This document shows, piece after piece, positions 47,774-57,395 of a stretch of DNA of 64,000 nucleotides. The stretch lies in NCBI RefSeq assembly GCF_001043115.1, contig NZ_LFME01000011.1, forward strand, positions 1-64,000, read 5' to 3'. This DNA comes from Xanthomonas sp. NCPPB 1128 (GTDB lineage: Bacteria; Pseudomonadota; Gammaproteobacteria; Xanthomonadales; Xanthomonadaceae). The stretch's first letter is position 1. Each line of letters starts with the position of its first letter. The notes under the pieces are model-generated. The model saw only the letters and a list, made by a program, of their open reading frames with translations, ran no database searches and was not told where the DNA came from. The position numbers and the translations under genes were made by a program.

Positions 47774-50700
47774 CTATGCCTCTTCGCCGTCGCTGCTGCC
47801 GTTGCTCTTCCCGGGCCCCGGGTCCCGGGTCCCCGGTCCCGGCTTCCCCTCCACCGCATCGGCCAGCATCTCGCCGGTCACCGGCTTGCGCAGGAAGCCG
47901 CTGAAGCCCGCGGCGCGGGCCTGCGGTTCGGCGTCGGCGTCGGCGCGGGCGGTGACCGCGATCAGCGGCATGCCGTAGCCGAAGGCGCGCAGCTGCCGCG
48001 CCAGCGCCAGGCCATCCAGGCCGGGCAGGTCCAGGTCCAGCAAGGCGATGTCGAACGTGCTGGCCGCCGCTTCGGTCAACGCGGCCAACGCATGCACGGC
48101 GTGGGTGACGTGGTGCCCGCGCGCGCGCAGCAGGCCGCCGACGACCTCGGCCACGGTCGGGTCGTCCTCGACCAGCAGGATCCGCCGCGGCGTCGCGGCA
48201 CTGTGGGGCGCGCGGGTGTCGCGCGGTGCCTGCGGCAACGGCTCGGGCGTCCACGGCAACGGCAGCTCGACCATGAAGCGGGTGCCGGCACCGAGGCGGC
48301 TGCGCAGTTCGATGCGCCCGCCCATCGCCACCGCCAGTTCCTGGCTGATCGCCAGGCCCAGGCCACTGCCGCCGTAGCGCGCGGCGGTGCGCGGCCCGTC
48401 GGCCTGCTCGAAGCGCTGGAACAGCCGCGCCTGCTGTTCGGCATTGATGCCCGGTCCGGTATCGGCGACCTCGAAACGCACGCCCTGCTGCGGCTGCAGC
48501 GGCGCCACCCGCAACTGCACGCTGCCGTGCTCGGTGAACTTGATGGCATTGTTGAGCAGGTTCAGCAGGATCTGCCGCACCCGCGTGGCGTCGCCGCGCG
48601 CGGTGACCTGCGGCGGCATGGCGTTGTCCAGGGCGAAGGCAAGGCCGCGGCCGCGCGCCATCGGCCCCATCATCGCCTCCAGTTCGGCGATCAACCGGCC
48701 CAGGTCGAACGGCTGCTGCTCCAGTTCCAGCCGCCCGGCCTCGATCCGCGCCAGGTCCAGCGCATCGTTGACCAGGCGCAGCAGATGCGAACCGGCGTCG
48801 CGGATCGATTCGGTGTAGCGGCGCTGCTTGGGATCCAGCGGCGTGGCCAGCAGCAGTTCGCTCATGCCCAGCACCCCGGTCATCGGCGTGCGCACCTCGT
48901 GGCCGAGCGTGGCCAGGAAGCGGGTCTTGGCCAGCGAGGCCTGCTCGGCCACCTCCTGCTTGTGCACCGCCAGCTGCCAGGCGGCGCGCCGGCGCAGGCG
49001 GCGCCGGTACAGGTAGGCGAGCAGCCACAGTGCCAGCACCGCCAGCACCGCCAGCCCGGCCAGGCCCCAGGGGCTGCGCCACCACGGCGGCAGGACGCGG
49101 AAGTGCAAACTGACCACGTTCGACCACACCTTGTCGGCGGTACGCGCCTGCATCTCCAGGGTGTAGTGGCCAGACGGCAACCGCGAGAACAGGCGCTCGC
49201 CGCTGGCGCCCACATCGACCCAATCCGGGTCGTAGCCGCTGAGGCGGAAGCGGTAGGTGTTGGCGTCGGTATCGGAGAACGACAGCAGGCGCGCGACCAC
49301 GTGCAGATCGCGGTCGCCTTCCTGCAGCACGATGCGGTCGGCGTGCAGCAGGTCCATCCCGCGCTCGCCGCGGCGCACGCCGATGCGCTCGATCACCAGC
49401 GGCGGCTGCCGCCGCGACGGCACCACCTGCGCCGGCTCGAACAGCACCACGCCGTCCGGGGTGCCGCCGAGGATCTGCCCGCTGCGCGCCTGCACCAGGG
49501 TGCGGATCTGGAACTCCTGGTTGGGCAGGCCATCGTGCACGCCGTAGGAGCGGATCGCCCTGCTCGCCGGATCGACCCGGATCAGCCCGCGGACGCTGCT
49601 CAGCCAGGCCACGCCGCTGGCATCGACCACCAGGCCGTTCGGCGCCAGCGCCGGGAACTCCTGTTCGGCGTCGATGCGGTCGAGCAGGCTCAGCCGGCGG
49701 CCATCCCACAGATAACGCTCCAGGCAGCCGACGCTGGCCAGCCAGACCACGTTGCCGTCGCTGATCGCCAGAGCGCTCAGGGGGCGTTGCGGTGCCCCGG
49801 GCACCGGCTCGAACCGCGCGCGCTCCGGACTCCAGGCGAGCAGGCCGTGCTGCCCCAGCAGCCAGGGCTGGCCCTGCGGCCCGAGGCTCGCCTCCTGCAC
49901 GGTCAGATCCGCGGGCAGGCCGGCGCTTCCCGGGGCCATGTTGCGCAGCACGTGGCCATCCAGGTCGCGCACCTGCACGCCGGTGATGTCGCTGAAGATC
50001 CAGATGTGGCGGTCGCTGCTGAAGACGCTCCGGTCCACCTGATCCAGCATCGGCGCGTCGGCGCCGGCGTCCTTTCCCCAGCGCCGGACCTCGCCGCTGG
50101 CCGGATCGTAGCGCAGCACCGCTCCCGCGGCCGCCGCCCACAGCCGGCCCTGCGGGTCCTCGGCGATCGCCCGCGTCCAGTCCAGGCCGAACATCGCCCG
50201 CATGTGCCGATGCACGGCGCCGGTGGCCGGGTCGAGCTTGTCCAGCACCCCGCGCGTGCCCGCCAGCCACACCCCGCCGTCGCGGGAGGCGGCGGTGGCG
50301 AGCACGTAGGGATTGCCCATCGACTCCGGGTCGTCCACCCGGTAGGACAGCACCGAAAACTGCTGCCAATTGGCCGGCAGGTGCCACAGGCCGGCATTGG
50401 TGCTGGCGAACCACAGGCCGCCCTCGCGGTCCTCGAAGGCCAGCGACCAGTTCGGCTTGACCAGCCCATGCGCGGAATTGCTGTACAGCGGCACGTTGCG
50501 GATCACCCCGGACTCGCTCTCGCGGCCCAGCCCGTCCATGGTGTCGAACCAGCGCGTGCCGTGGCGGTCGTGGACCAGCATGCCCAGCACGCTGTCGTCG
50601 GGCATGTTGCGCCAATACGGCTCCACCACGCTGGCGTCGGCGCGCAGCAGGCGCACCCCGCCCAGGGTGGAGACCCACAGCGTCTCGTCGCGCTCGGGGG

Positions 50701-51358
50701 TCAGCCCCTGCACCTCCGGCCGCGGCAGCGCGGCGGCGTCGAGCCGCTGGAAATCGCGGCCGGTCCAGCGCGCCAGGCCGCCGCGCGTCCCCACCCACAA
50801 GGTGCCGTCCGGCGTGGTCGCCAGATGGGTGACGCTGGCCGAAGGCAGGCTGCGCGCGTCGCCGGGGATCGGCATGAAGCGGCGCAGGCGGCCGTCCGGC
50901 TGCAGTTGATGCAGGCCGCCAGCGGAGGTGCCGAACCAGACGCTGCCATCCGGCGTGGAGGCGATGGCCCACACGGTGGTGGAACCGATCTGCGGATAGG
51001 TGCTGCGATCGTAGTAGCGGAACTGGCGGCGGTCGGCCGAGAGCATGCCCAGGCCGGCGCCATCGGTGCCGAACCAGACCCGGTTCTGCGCATCAACGTG
51101 CACCGACCAGATCTTGTTGTGGTGCAGGCCGTCCTCGATCCGCCAGATGCGGTAGCCGCGTCCGTCGAAGCGCGCCAGGCCGTCGCTGCTGGCCAGCCAC
51201 AGGTAGCCGAGCTTGTCCTCGGCGAAGCCATTGATGCTGTTGGACGGCAAGCCGTCGGCCACGGTCAGTTGCCGCGGCTGCGGCGTCGGCGGCACTGCCG
51301 CGCCGGCGACCGCGGTCCACGCCAGCAGCAGCCATCCCAAGATCCGTCTCGACCGCAT
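47774..51358 (-). CDS. Hybrid histidine kinase with periplasmic propeller sensor (paralogue 1)
   Basis: A 1194-residue hybrid kinase. A signal peptide or anchor (ILGWLLLAWTAVAGAA) leads into about 14 two-component-regulator propeller repeats such as DKLGYLWLASSDGLARFDG and TPDGTLWVGTRGGLARW, then a Y_Y_Y domain (RFRLSGYDPDWVDVGA) and one transmembrane helix (WGLAGLAVLAVLALWLLAYL). In the cytoplasm come HisKA with H820 in FLATLGHEVRTP, HATPase_c (GSGLGLAISQELAVAMGG) and a receiver with D1108 in ALLDLDLPGLDG. There is no output domain, so phosphate must pass to an Hpt protein elsewhere. The C-terminal tail is encoded partly by a heptamer repeat. Confidence 0.94.
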   Translation of the reverse strand: MRSRRILGWLLLAWTAVAGAAVPPTPQPRQLTVADGLPSNSINGFAEDKLGYLWLASSDGLARFDGRGYRIWRIEDGLHHNKIWSVHVDAQNRVWFGTDGAGLGMLSADRRQFRYYDRSTYPQIGSTTVWAIASTPDGSVWFGTSAGGLHQLQPDGRLRRFMPIPGDARSLPSASVTHLATTPDGTLWVGTRGGLARWTGRDFQRLDAAALPRPEVQGLTPERDETLWVSTLGGVRLLRADASVVEPYWRNMPDDSVLGMLVHDRHGTRWFDTMDGLGRESESGVIRNVPLYSNSAHGLVKPNWSLAFEDREGGLWFASTNAGLWHLPANWQQFSVLSYRVDDPESMGNPYVLATAASRDGGVWLAGTRGVLDKLDPATGAVHRHMRAMFGLDWTRAIAEDPQGRLWAAAAGAVLRYDPASGEVRRWGKDAGADAPMLDQVDRSVFSSDRHIWIFSDITGVQVRDLDGHVLRNMAPGSAGLPADLTVQEASLGPQGQPWLLGQHGLLAWSPERARFEPVPGAPQRPLSALAISDGNVVWLASVGCLERYLWDGRRLSLLDRIDAEQEFPALAPNGLVVDASGVAWLSSVRGLIRVDPASRAIRSYGVHDGLPNQEFQIRTLVQARSGQILGGTPDGVVLFEPAQVVPSRRQPPLVIERIGVRRGERGMDLLHADRIVLQEGDRDLHVVARLLSFSDTDANTYRFRLSGYDPDWVDVGASGERLFSRLPSGHYTLEMQARTADKVWSNVVSLHFRVLPPWWRSPWGLAGLAVLAVLALWLLAYLYRRRLRRRAAWQLAVHKQEVAEQASLAKTRFLATLGHEVRTPMTGVLGMSELLLATPLDPKQRRYTESIRDAGSHLLRLVNDALDLARIEAGRLELEQQPFDLGRLIAELEAMMGPMARGRGLAFALDNAMPPQVTARGDATRVRQILLNLLNNAIKFTEHGSVQLRVAPLQPQQGVRFEVADTGPGINAEQQARLFQRFEQADGPRTAARYGGSGLGLAISQELAVAMGGRIELRSRLGAGTRFMVELPLPWTPEPLPQAPRDTRAPHSAATPRRILLVEDDPTVAEVVGGLLRARGHHVTHAVHALAALTEAAASTFDIALLDLDLPGLDGLALARQLRAFGYGMPLIAVTARADADAEPQARAAGFSGFLRKPVTGEMLADAVEGKPGPGTRDPGPGKSNGSSDGEEA
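47811..47842. repeat. Heptamer repeat inside the 3' end of the kinase gene
   Basis: On the plus strand this reads as GGTCCCG-like units, the complement of the array at 47655-47720. It is in frame and encodes PGPGTRDPGP, about residues 1173-1182 of the kinase, after the receiver domain has ended. The stop codon lies 34 bp beyond. Confidence 0.85.
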
Positions 51359-51451
51359 CGCCTCTGTCTCCCCCGACGGGCATCCGTCCCGCACCACCGC
51401 GCCATCGTCGGCGATAAGCGCCGGCGCTGGCAACCGCGGCCCTGCATCGAC

Positions 51452-54400
51452 TCAGAGCGGCGGCGGCGCGCCGTCCAGCACGGCGTCGATCGCGGCTTCG
51501 AGCATCTGCCCGGTGACCGGCTTGCGCACGAATCCGGCGAAGCCGGCGGCGCGCGCGGCGTCCTCGGCCTCGCCGTCGGAACGCGCGGTCACCGCCAGCA
51601 GCGGGAAGCCGTAGCCCAGCGCACGCAGCTGCCGCGCCAGCGCCAGGCCGTCCAGCGCCGGCAGATCCAGGTCGAGCAGGCCGATGTCGAAGCGGCCCTG
51701 GCTGGCTTCGGTCAGCGCCTCCAGGCCGTGCGCGGCCCAGGCCACCTGGTGGCCGCGGCCGCGCAGCAGTTCGACCATCACCTGGGCCACGGTCGGTTCG
51801 TCCTCGACCAGCAGGATGCGCAGCGCGGTGCGCGCCCGCGGGGCCGCCGCCGGCACCGCCGCGGGTTCCTGCGCCGGGCGCCAGCGCAGCGGCAGGCCCA
51901 CGCGGAAGCGCGCGCCGTGCCCGAGCCGGCTCTCGACCTGGATGCGCCCGCCCATCGCCATCGCCAGTTCCTGGCTGATCGCCAGGCCCAGGCCACTGCC
52001 GCCCTGGCGCACCGCGGTGCGCGGGCCGTCGCCCTGTTCGAAGCGCTGGAACAGCCGCGCCTGCTGCTCGGTGCCGATGCCCGGGCCAGTGTCGGCCACC
52101 TCGATGCATAGCCCGTGGCCGTCCTGGGCCGGCGCCACCCGCAGCGCCACCGAGCCGCTGCTGGTGAACTTGATCGCGTTGCCGAGCAGGTTCAGCAGGA
52201 TCTGCCGCACCCGCAGCGCGTCGCCTTCCACCGTGGTCGGGCCGGGCATCGCGTCGTGCAGATCGAAGCGCAACCCGCGCGCCTGCGCCAACGGGGCCAT
52301 CAGGTTGACCACCTCCTCGATCAGCGCCTGCAGCGCGAACGGCTGCGATTCCAGGCGCAGGCGCCCGGCCTCGATCCGCGCCAGGTCCAGCGCATCGTTG
52401 ACAAGGTGCAGCAAGTGGGTGCCGGCGCGGCGGATCGACTCGGTATAGCCGCGCTGCTTGGGGTCCAGCGGCGTGGCCAGCAACAGTTCGCTCATGCCCA
52501 GCACTCCGGTCAGCGGCGTGCGCACCTCGTGGCCGAGCGTGGCCAGGAAGCGGGTCTTGGCCAGCGAGGCCTGCTCGGCCAGTTCCTGCTTGTGCAGGGC
52601 CAGCTCCCAGGCGTGCTGGCGGCCCAGGCGGCGCCGGTAGGCGCGCAGCGACACCAGCAGCAGCAGGCCGGCCGCGGCGAGCAGCCCGACGATGCCCCAG
52701 ACGCTGCGCCACCACGGCGGCTGCACCCGGAACGGCAGACGCAGCGTCGGCGACCAGGCGCCGTTGCGGGTGCGCGCCTGGATCTCCAGCACCTGCGCGC
52801 CGTCGGGCAGTTGCGGCAGGGTGCGTTCGCCGCTGGCGCCGGTGCTGACCCAGTCGCGGTCGTACCCCGGCAAGCGGAACCGGTAGACGATGTGTTCCGG
52901 ATCGATGTAGGACAGCAACCGCACCGCCACGCGCAGGTCGCGATCGTCCGAGCGCAGCACGAAGTCGCCGCGCGTCGGCAGCGCCAGCAGGCGCGGGCCG
53001 CGCCGCACCTGCACGCTCTCCATGCTCAGCGCCAGCGGCACCGGCACCGGATCCGGCTGCTGCGTGTCCAGCAGCGCCACGCTGCCGTCGGCGGCGGCGG
53101 CCACCAGCACGCCGTCGGCGGTCATCAGCAGGCCGCGCCGCACCAGTTCCTGGCTGCCGAGCCCGTCGCGGGTGCCGAACGCGCGCACCGCCGGGGTGCG
53201 CCGCGGATCGACCCGGAACAGGCCGCGGCGCATGCCCAGCCAGGCGCGCCCCTGCGGATCGGCGACCAGCGCGCTGGACTCGGTGGCCGGCAGCCCGTCG
53301 GCCACTGCGTAGCGCCGGCTGCGCTGCCAGTGCGTGCCGGTGCGCCGCCACAGTTCCAGGCCGGACAGGCGATGCACCCACAGCGTGCGCGCGCCGGCGA
53401 AGGCGAACGACTGCACCTTCTCGCCGGCCAGTTCCGGCGGCGTGCGGAACTGGCCGGCCGCCTCGTCCCAGTGCTGGAACTGTTCGTCCGCCACCCACGG
53501 CAGCCCGTCCGGTGCCATCGCGAACGCGGCGATGTCGGTGCCGGCCAGGCCGTGCTGGCCGCCGGGAATGTTCTGCAGCACGTGACCATCGCCATCGCGC
53601 ACTTGCACGCCATAGCCCGGCGCGGCGATCCACAGCCGCTGGCGCGCATCGAGTTGTAGCCAGGCGAGCGTGCCGTCCGGAATCGCATCGGCCTCGCCGG
53701 CTTCGCGGGTCCAGCGCAGCAGGGGGCCGCCGTCCAGCGGGCCGCGCAGCAGCGTGCCGCTGCCACCGATCCACAACGCGCCGCGCGGGTCGTCCAGCAC
53801 CGACAGCATGCGTCCGCTGGGCGCGCCATTGGCCCAGTGCGGCGCGCTCAACGCACCGTTGGTGGTGTCGAGGCGGAACACGCTGGCGCCGGAACCGAGC
53901 AGCCACACGCCGCCGGCACGGGCCGGCGCCAGGCCGACGTACTGATCGGCGGGCAGGCCCTGTGCGGTGCCCAGCACCGCCAGGCGACGCCAGTCCGGAC
54001 GCAGGTAGCCCAGGCCGCGCGTCGGCAGCGGTACCCACAGGCCGCCTTCGCGGTCGCGCAACACCGCTTCCACCACGCTGGCGCCGGACACCGCCGCACC
54101 GCCGGTGTCCACCCGCCGCGCCGGCCCGTCGGCCGGCTTGTGCCACAGGCCCTCGCCGTTGCCGAGCCAGTAACCGCCGGCGCCATCCTCGGCGATCGCG
54201 CTGACCGCGCGATGCAGGCCGTCGACCCAGTCCGCGCGCAGCCAGCGCCCGGCGCGGTCGCGCCGGAACAGGCCGGTGTTGCCGCTGAACCACAGACCGT
54301 CGCCGAGCGGGGTGATCGCTGTGATCACCTGCGCCTTGTCCGGCATGCCGTCGTCGATGCGGTAGGCGCTGATGCGCTGGCCGTCGTAGCGCAGCAGGCC

Positions 54401-55027
54401 CTTGAAGGTGCCCACCCACAATACCCCGGCCTCGTCGAAGGCCAGGGTCAGCACCGCGCTGTCGAGCAGCGCGTCCACCGTCGGGTCGCCGGCGCGGATG
54501 CGCTGCACCCGGCCGTCGCCGCCCAGCCGGTACAGGCCGCCGCGGTAGGTGCCGAAGAACACCGCGTCGCCGCGGCTGGCGATGGCGAACACCTCGTCGC
54601 TGCGCATCGCCGGCTGCGTGGCCATGTTGAAGTGGCGGAACCCGCGCCGGTCCGCGCCGAGCATGCTCAGGCCGCCGCCCTCGCAGGCCACCCAGATGCG
54701 GTCGCGCGCGTCGATGTGCAGGTCCTGCACGTAGTTGCAGCGCAGCGAGGCCGGATCGGCCGGGTCGTGGCGCCAGACCCGGAACTCGCGCCCGTCGTAG
54801 CGGGCCAGGCCGTCGCCGCTGGCGATCCACAGATAGCCGTCGCGGTCCAGTTGCAGCGCGGAGATGTCGCTGGACGGTAGCCCTTGCTCGCTGGAGAACA
54901 CCCGGAAGCGCGGCAGTTCCGGCACGCCGGCCCAGGCGTCGGCGCACAGGCCGGCCAGCGCCAACAGGCACAGCAGCCCCCAGCGGCGCCACGGGCGTGG
55001 GGAACGCGGGATGGGGGGCATGGACAT
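51452..55027 (-). CDS. Hybrid histidine kinase with periplasmic propeller sensor (paralogue 2)
   Basis: A 1191-residue paralogue of the next gene downstream, with the same plan: signal peptide (LLCLLALAGLCADAWA), propeller repeats (LDRDGYLWIASGDGLARYDG), Y_Y_Y domain (RFRLPGYDRDWVSTGASGER), a transmembrane helix (VGLLAAAGLLLLVSL), HisKA with H833, HATPase_c and receiver with D1119. The kinase core is nearly identical to paralogue 1 over long stretches, while the propellers share little beyond the repeat consensus, so the ligands should differ. The ATG at 55027 has a GGAG ribosome-binding site; an upstream GTG at 55060 and ATG at 55021 are alternatives. It lies 93 bp before paralogue 1. Confidence 0.94.
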   Translation of the reverse strand: MSMPPIPRSPRPWRRWGLLCLLALAGLCADAWAGVPELPRFRVFSSEQGLPSSDISALQLDRDGYLWIASGDGLARYDGREFRVWRHDPADPASLRCNYVQDLHIDARDRIWVACEGGGLSMLGADRRGFRHFNMATQPAMRSDEVFAIASRGDAVFFGTYRGGLYRLGGDGRVQRIRAGDPTVDALLDSAVLTLAFDEAGVLWVGTFKGLLRYDGQRISAYRIDDGMPDKAQVITAITPLGDGLWFSGNTGLFRRDRAGRWLRADWVDGLHRAVSAIAEDGAGGYWLGNGEGLWHKPADGPARRVDTGGAAVSGASVVEAVLRDREGGLWVPLPTRGLGYLRPDWRRLAVLGTAQGLPADQYVGLAPARAGGVWLLGSGASVFRLDTTNGALSAPHWANGAPSGRMLSVLDDPRGALWIGGSGTLLRGPLDGGPLLRWTREAGEADAIPDGTLAWLQLDARQRLWIAAPGYGVQVRDGDGHVLQNIPGGQHGLAGTDIAAFAMAPDGLPWVADEQFQHWDEAAGQFRTPPELAGEKVQSFAFAGARTLWVHRLSGLELWRRTGTHWQRSRRYAVADGLPATESSALVADPQGRAWLGMRRGLFRVDPRRTPAVRAFGTRDGLGSQELVRRGLLMTADGVLVAAAADGSVALLDTQQPDPVPVPLALSMESVQVRRGPRLLALPTRGDFVLRSDDRDLRVAVRLLSYIDPEHIVYRFRLPGYDRDWVSTGASGERTLPQLPDGAQVLEIQARTRNGAWSPTLRLPFRVQPPWWRSVWGIVGLLAAAGLLLLVSLRAYRRRLGRQHAWELALHKQELAEQASLAKTRFLATLGHEVRTPLTGVLGMSELLLATPLDPKQRGYTESIRRAGTHLLHLVNDALDLARIEAGRLRLESQPFALQALIEEVVNLMAPLAQARGLRFDLHDAMPGPTTVEGDALRVRQILLNLLGNAIKFTSSGSVALRVAPAQDGHGLCIEVADTGPGIGTEQQARLFQRFEQGDGPRTAVRQGGSGLGLAISQELAMAMGGRIQVESRLGHGARFRVGLPLRWRPAQEPAAVPAAAPRARTALRILLVEDEPTVAQVMVELLRGRGHQVAWAAHGLEALTEASQGRFDIGLLDLDLPALDGLALARQLRALGYGFPLLAVTARSDGEAEDAARAAGFAGFVRKPVTGQMLEAAIDAVLDGAPPPL

Positions 55028-55251
55028 CGGCTCCGGCAAAGGACGTCGGCGGATGAACACCGGCGCACTGCCGGGGCCGGACGCGCAGGGCGGCCGCTCC
55101 GTGTGCCGCTCGCCGCGGCAGCGCTCTTATACCCCGCGGCGCCGCAAAAATCACACCTGCCACCGCGTGCAACGAACCGTTACGCGGCGCAGGTACGCAG
55201 CCGGCCCGGACTGTGACTAGAATCCGGCGACCTCCCAGCGCGGCCGGCTTC

Positions 55252-55920
55252 ATGCTCAAACCCTCTCTCGTGGCCCTCCTGCTGGGCCTGCCCGGCGCCG
55301 CCTTCGCCGCACCGGCGCAGTACGCGCTGGACCCGGTGCACACGCGGGTGCTGTTCGCGATCGAACACGCCGGGTTCTCCAAGGCGCTGGGCACCGTGTC
55401 CGGCAGCACCGGCACCCTGGTGTTCGACCCGGACGACTGGCGCAGCGCGCGGCTGCAGGCGCGGGTGCCGTTGCAGCGGCTGGACCTCGGTGACGAAAAA
55501 TGGAACCGCGCCGCGCTGGCGCACAACCTGCTCGACGGTGAGCACTACCCGGAGGCGCAGTTCGTCTCCACCCGCGTCGAGCCGATCGACGCACAGCACG
55601 CCAAGGTGATCGGGCAACTGACCCTGCACGGCGTCACCCGCGAGGTGACCCTGGACGTGACCCTGAACGCGGTGAAGCGCCATCCCATGCCGCCGTTCCG
55701 CCGCACCGCCGGCTTCTCCGCCACCACCACGCTGCAGCGCGCCGACTTCGGCATCAGCGCCTGGCCGTCGGTGATCGGCGGCACGGTGGAGCTGCGCATC
55801 GAGGCCGAGGCCACCCGCGAAGGCAGCGCCAAGGCCGAGCCGGATCCGGCACCGGGCACTCCGCCTGCCGCGCCCGCCGACACCACCATCGCGCCGAACG
55901 CGCAGGACGGCACGCCATGA
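55252..55920 (+). CDS. YceI-family periplasmic protein (first copy)
   Basis: A 222-residue lipocalin-like protein. A signal peptide (SLVALLLGLPGAAFA) precedes the YceI barrel: YALDPVHTRVLFAIEHAGFSKALG, HNLLDGEHYPEAQFVSTRV, and the closing ADFGISAWPSVIGGTVELRIEAEA. YceI proteins bind isoprenoid lipids such as polyprenols. A proline/alanine-rich tail of about 35 residues follows the barrel. The stop overlaps the cytochrome b561 start by 4 bp (ATGA). Confidence 0.92.
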   Translation: MLKPSLVALLLGLPGAAFAAPAQYALDPVHTRVLFAIEHAGFSKALGTVSGSTGTLVFDPDDWRSARLQARVPLQRLDLGDEKWNRAALAHNLLDGEHYPEAQFVSTRVEPIDAQHAKVIGQLTLHGVTREVTLDVTLNAVKRHPMPPFRRTAGFSATTTLQRADFGISAWPSVIGGTVELRIEAEATREGSAKAEPDPAPGTPPAAPADTTIAPNAQDGTP

Positions 55921-56483
55921 GCGCACGCAATACCGCCGACCGCTGGGGCAGCGTCAACCAGACCCTGCACTGGCTGATCGCCGCGCTGATCCTGCTGCTC
56001 GGCGTGGTCGGCCTGACCATGGGCGAGCTGCCGAAGACGCCCAAGTATTTCTGGGTCTACACCGCACACAAGTCGCTGGGCCTGACCGTGCTGGCACTGG
56101 TGATCGTGCGGCTGGGCTGGCGCCTGTACGCCGGCGCGCCCAAGCCGGTGCCGGGCACGCCCGGCTGGCAGGAGCGCATCGCCGGCGCCACCCACGTGCT
56201 GCTGTACGTGATGATCTTCGCCATCCCGCTGTCCGGCTGGCTGTACGACTCGGCCAGCGGCCTGCGTCCGTTCCGCTGGTTCGGCCTGGTCGCGGTGCCC
56301 AAGCTCAGCGCCCCGGACGAGCACCTGCGCGACCTGTCGCACGCGGTGCACGAATGGGGCTTCTGGCTACTGATCGCGGTGGTCCTGGCGCATGCCGGCG
56401 CCGCCTTCTACCACCACCTGTTCCAACGCGATGCCACCCTGGCGCGGATGCTGCCGCGCGGCTGGCTCACCCCCAAGTCCTGA
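55917..56483 (+). CDS. Cytochrome b561-family membrane protein
   Basis: A 188-residue four-helix membrane cytochrome. Paired histidines suitable for two b-type hemes are in QTLHWLIAAL, YTAHKSLGLTVL, SHAVHEWGFW and VLAHAGAAFYHH. The YFWVYTAHKSLGLTVLALV and IFAIPLSGWLYDSAS blocks are typical of the bacterial cybB/YodB group, which oxidise quinol or pass electrons to superoxide. Its start overlaps the first yceI gene and it is followed 12 bp later by a second yceI. Confidence 0.94.
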   Translation: MSARNTADRWGSVNQTLHWLIAALILLLGVVGLTMGELPKTPKYFWVYTAHKSLGLTVLALVIVRLGWRLYAGAPKPVPGTPGWQERIAGATHVLLYVMIFAIPLSGWLYDSASGLRPFRWFGLVAVPKLSAPDEHLRDLSHAVHEWGFWLLIAVVLAHAGAAFYHHLFQRDATLARMLPRGWLTPKS

Positions 56484-56495
56484 GGAGCCGTTTCG

Positions 56496-57065
56496 ATGTC
56501 CATCCGTTTTGCGTCCCCCGCCGCCGTCGCCGCCAGCCTGGTGGCCCTGCTCGCCGCCGCCCCCGCGGCGCAGGCCGCCGACTATGTGCAGGCCCCCGGC
56601 TCGACCCTCGTGTTCGCCAGCAAGTACGACGGCGAAGTGTTCACCGGCCAGTTCCCCGGCTTCGACACCAAGCTCAGCTTCGACCCAGCCAACCTGGCCG
56701 GCGCCAAGCTCGACGTGACCATCCCGCTGGCCGGCGCCAAGAGCGGCAACACCGACCGCGACTCGACCCTGCAGGGTGCGGACTTCTTCGACGTGGCCAA
56801 GTTCGCCACCGCGCACTACCGCGCCGACAAGTTCCGCGCGCTGGGCAACAATCAGTTCGCCGCCGACGGCACCCTGGAACTGCGCGGCGTGTCCAAGCCG
56901 GTGACCCTGACCTTCACCTGGACCCCGGGCGCGCAGCCGGTGCTGGCCGGCAAGGCCACGGTCAAGCGCCTGGACTTCGGCGTGGGCGGCGGCGACTGGG
57001 CCGATACCAAGACCATCCCCAACGAAACCGCAATCAGCACCAAGGTGGTGTTCAAGGCGAAGTGA
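56496..57065 (+). CDS. YceI-family periplasmic protein (second copy)
   Basis: A 189-residue YceI protein with a signal peptide (VAASLVALLAAAPAAQA, cleavage before ADYVQ). TLVFASKYDGEVFTGQFPGFDTKLSF and DSTLQGADFFDVAKFATAHYRADKF are the barrel strands, and LDFGVGGGDWADTKTIPNETAI the conserved end. It is shorter than the first copy, lacks the tail, and is only moderately similar, so the two are old paralogues. A clear rho-independent terminator follows, closing the yceI-cybB-yceI operon. Confidence 0.94.
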   Translation: MSIRFASPAAVAASLVALLAAAPAAQAADYVQAPGSTLVFASKYDGEVFTGQFPGFDTKLSFDPANLAGAKLDVTIPLAGAKSGNTDRDSTLQGADFFDVAKFATAHYRADKFRALGNNQFAADGTLELRGVSKPVTLTFTWTPGAQPVLAGKATVKRLDFGVGGGDWADTKTIPNETAISTKVVFKAK

Positions 57066-57095
57066 TTCGCCACAGGCCGCGGCGTGCGGCCGCTG

Positions 57096-57132
57096 AGCGG
57101 CGGATTTCCTCGTCGGGTCCGCCGCTTTTTTT
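57096..57132 (+). terminator. Rho-independent terminator of the yceI-cybB-yceI operon
   Basis: AGCGGCGGA and its complement TCCGCCGCT with a 13-base loop, followed directly by a run of seven T. This is the clearest intrinsic terminator in the window. The rest of the 57066-57395 gap shows no gene. Confidence 0.92.
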
Positions 57133-57395
57133 ATGGCTTTGGGCGCTAGCGCATCGGGCGGGCGGCTGCATGCATCGCGCACGGCCGGCAGTCAGGCAAG
57201 CGATGCCGAGACGTATCGACGACGACAGCACATCGCACCATGCTCTGCCGCAGCTCTCGGCAGCCACCCGCGGCGCAAGCGAGCGGCGCCGACACGGGCG
57301 CTCCGCAGGAAGCAAGCCCGTGGACGTCGCCCCGGCGGGGTCTCGCGTGGAGCAGCGGCCTGGCAAGACGGGGAGCCGCCCAGTGGCCGAAACGC

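Noticed and set aside
48092-52111. Very long open frame opposite the two hybrid kinase genes
   Set aside because: It is an antisense shadow caused by high GC; its composition is Gln/His/Arg-rich, and the minus strand encodes well-conserved kinases there.
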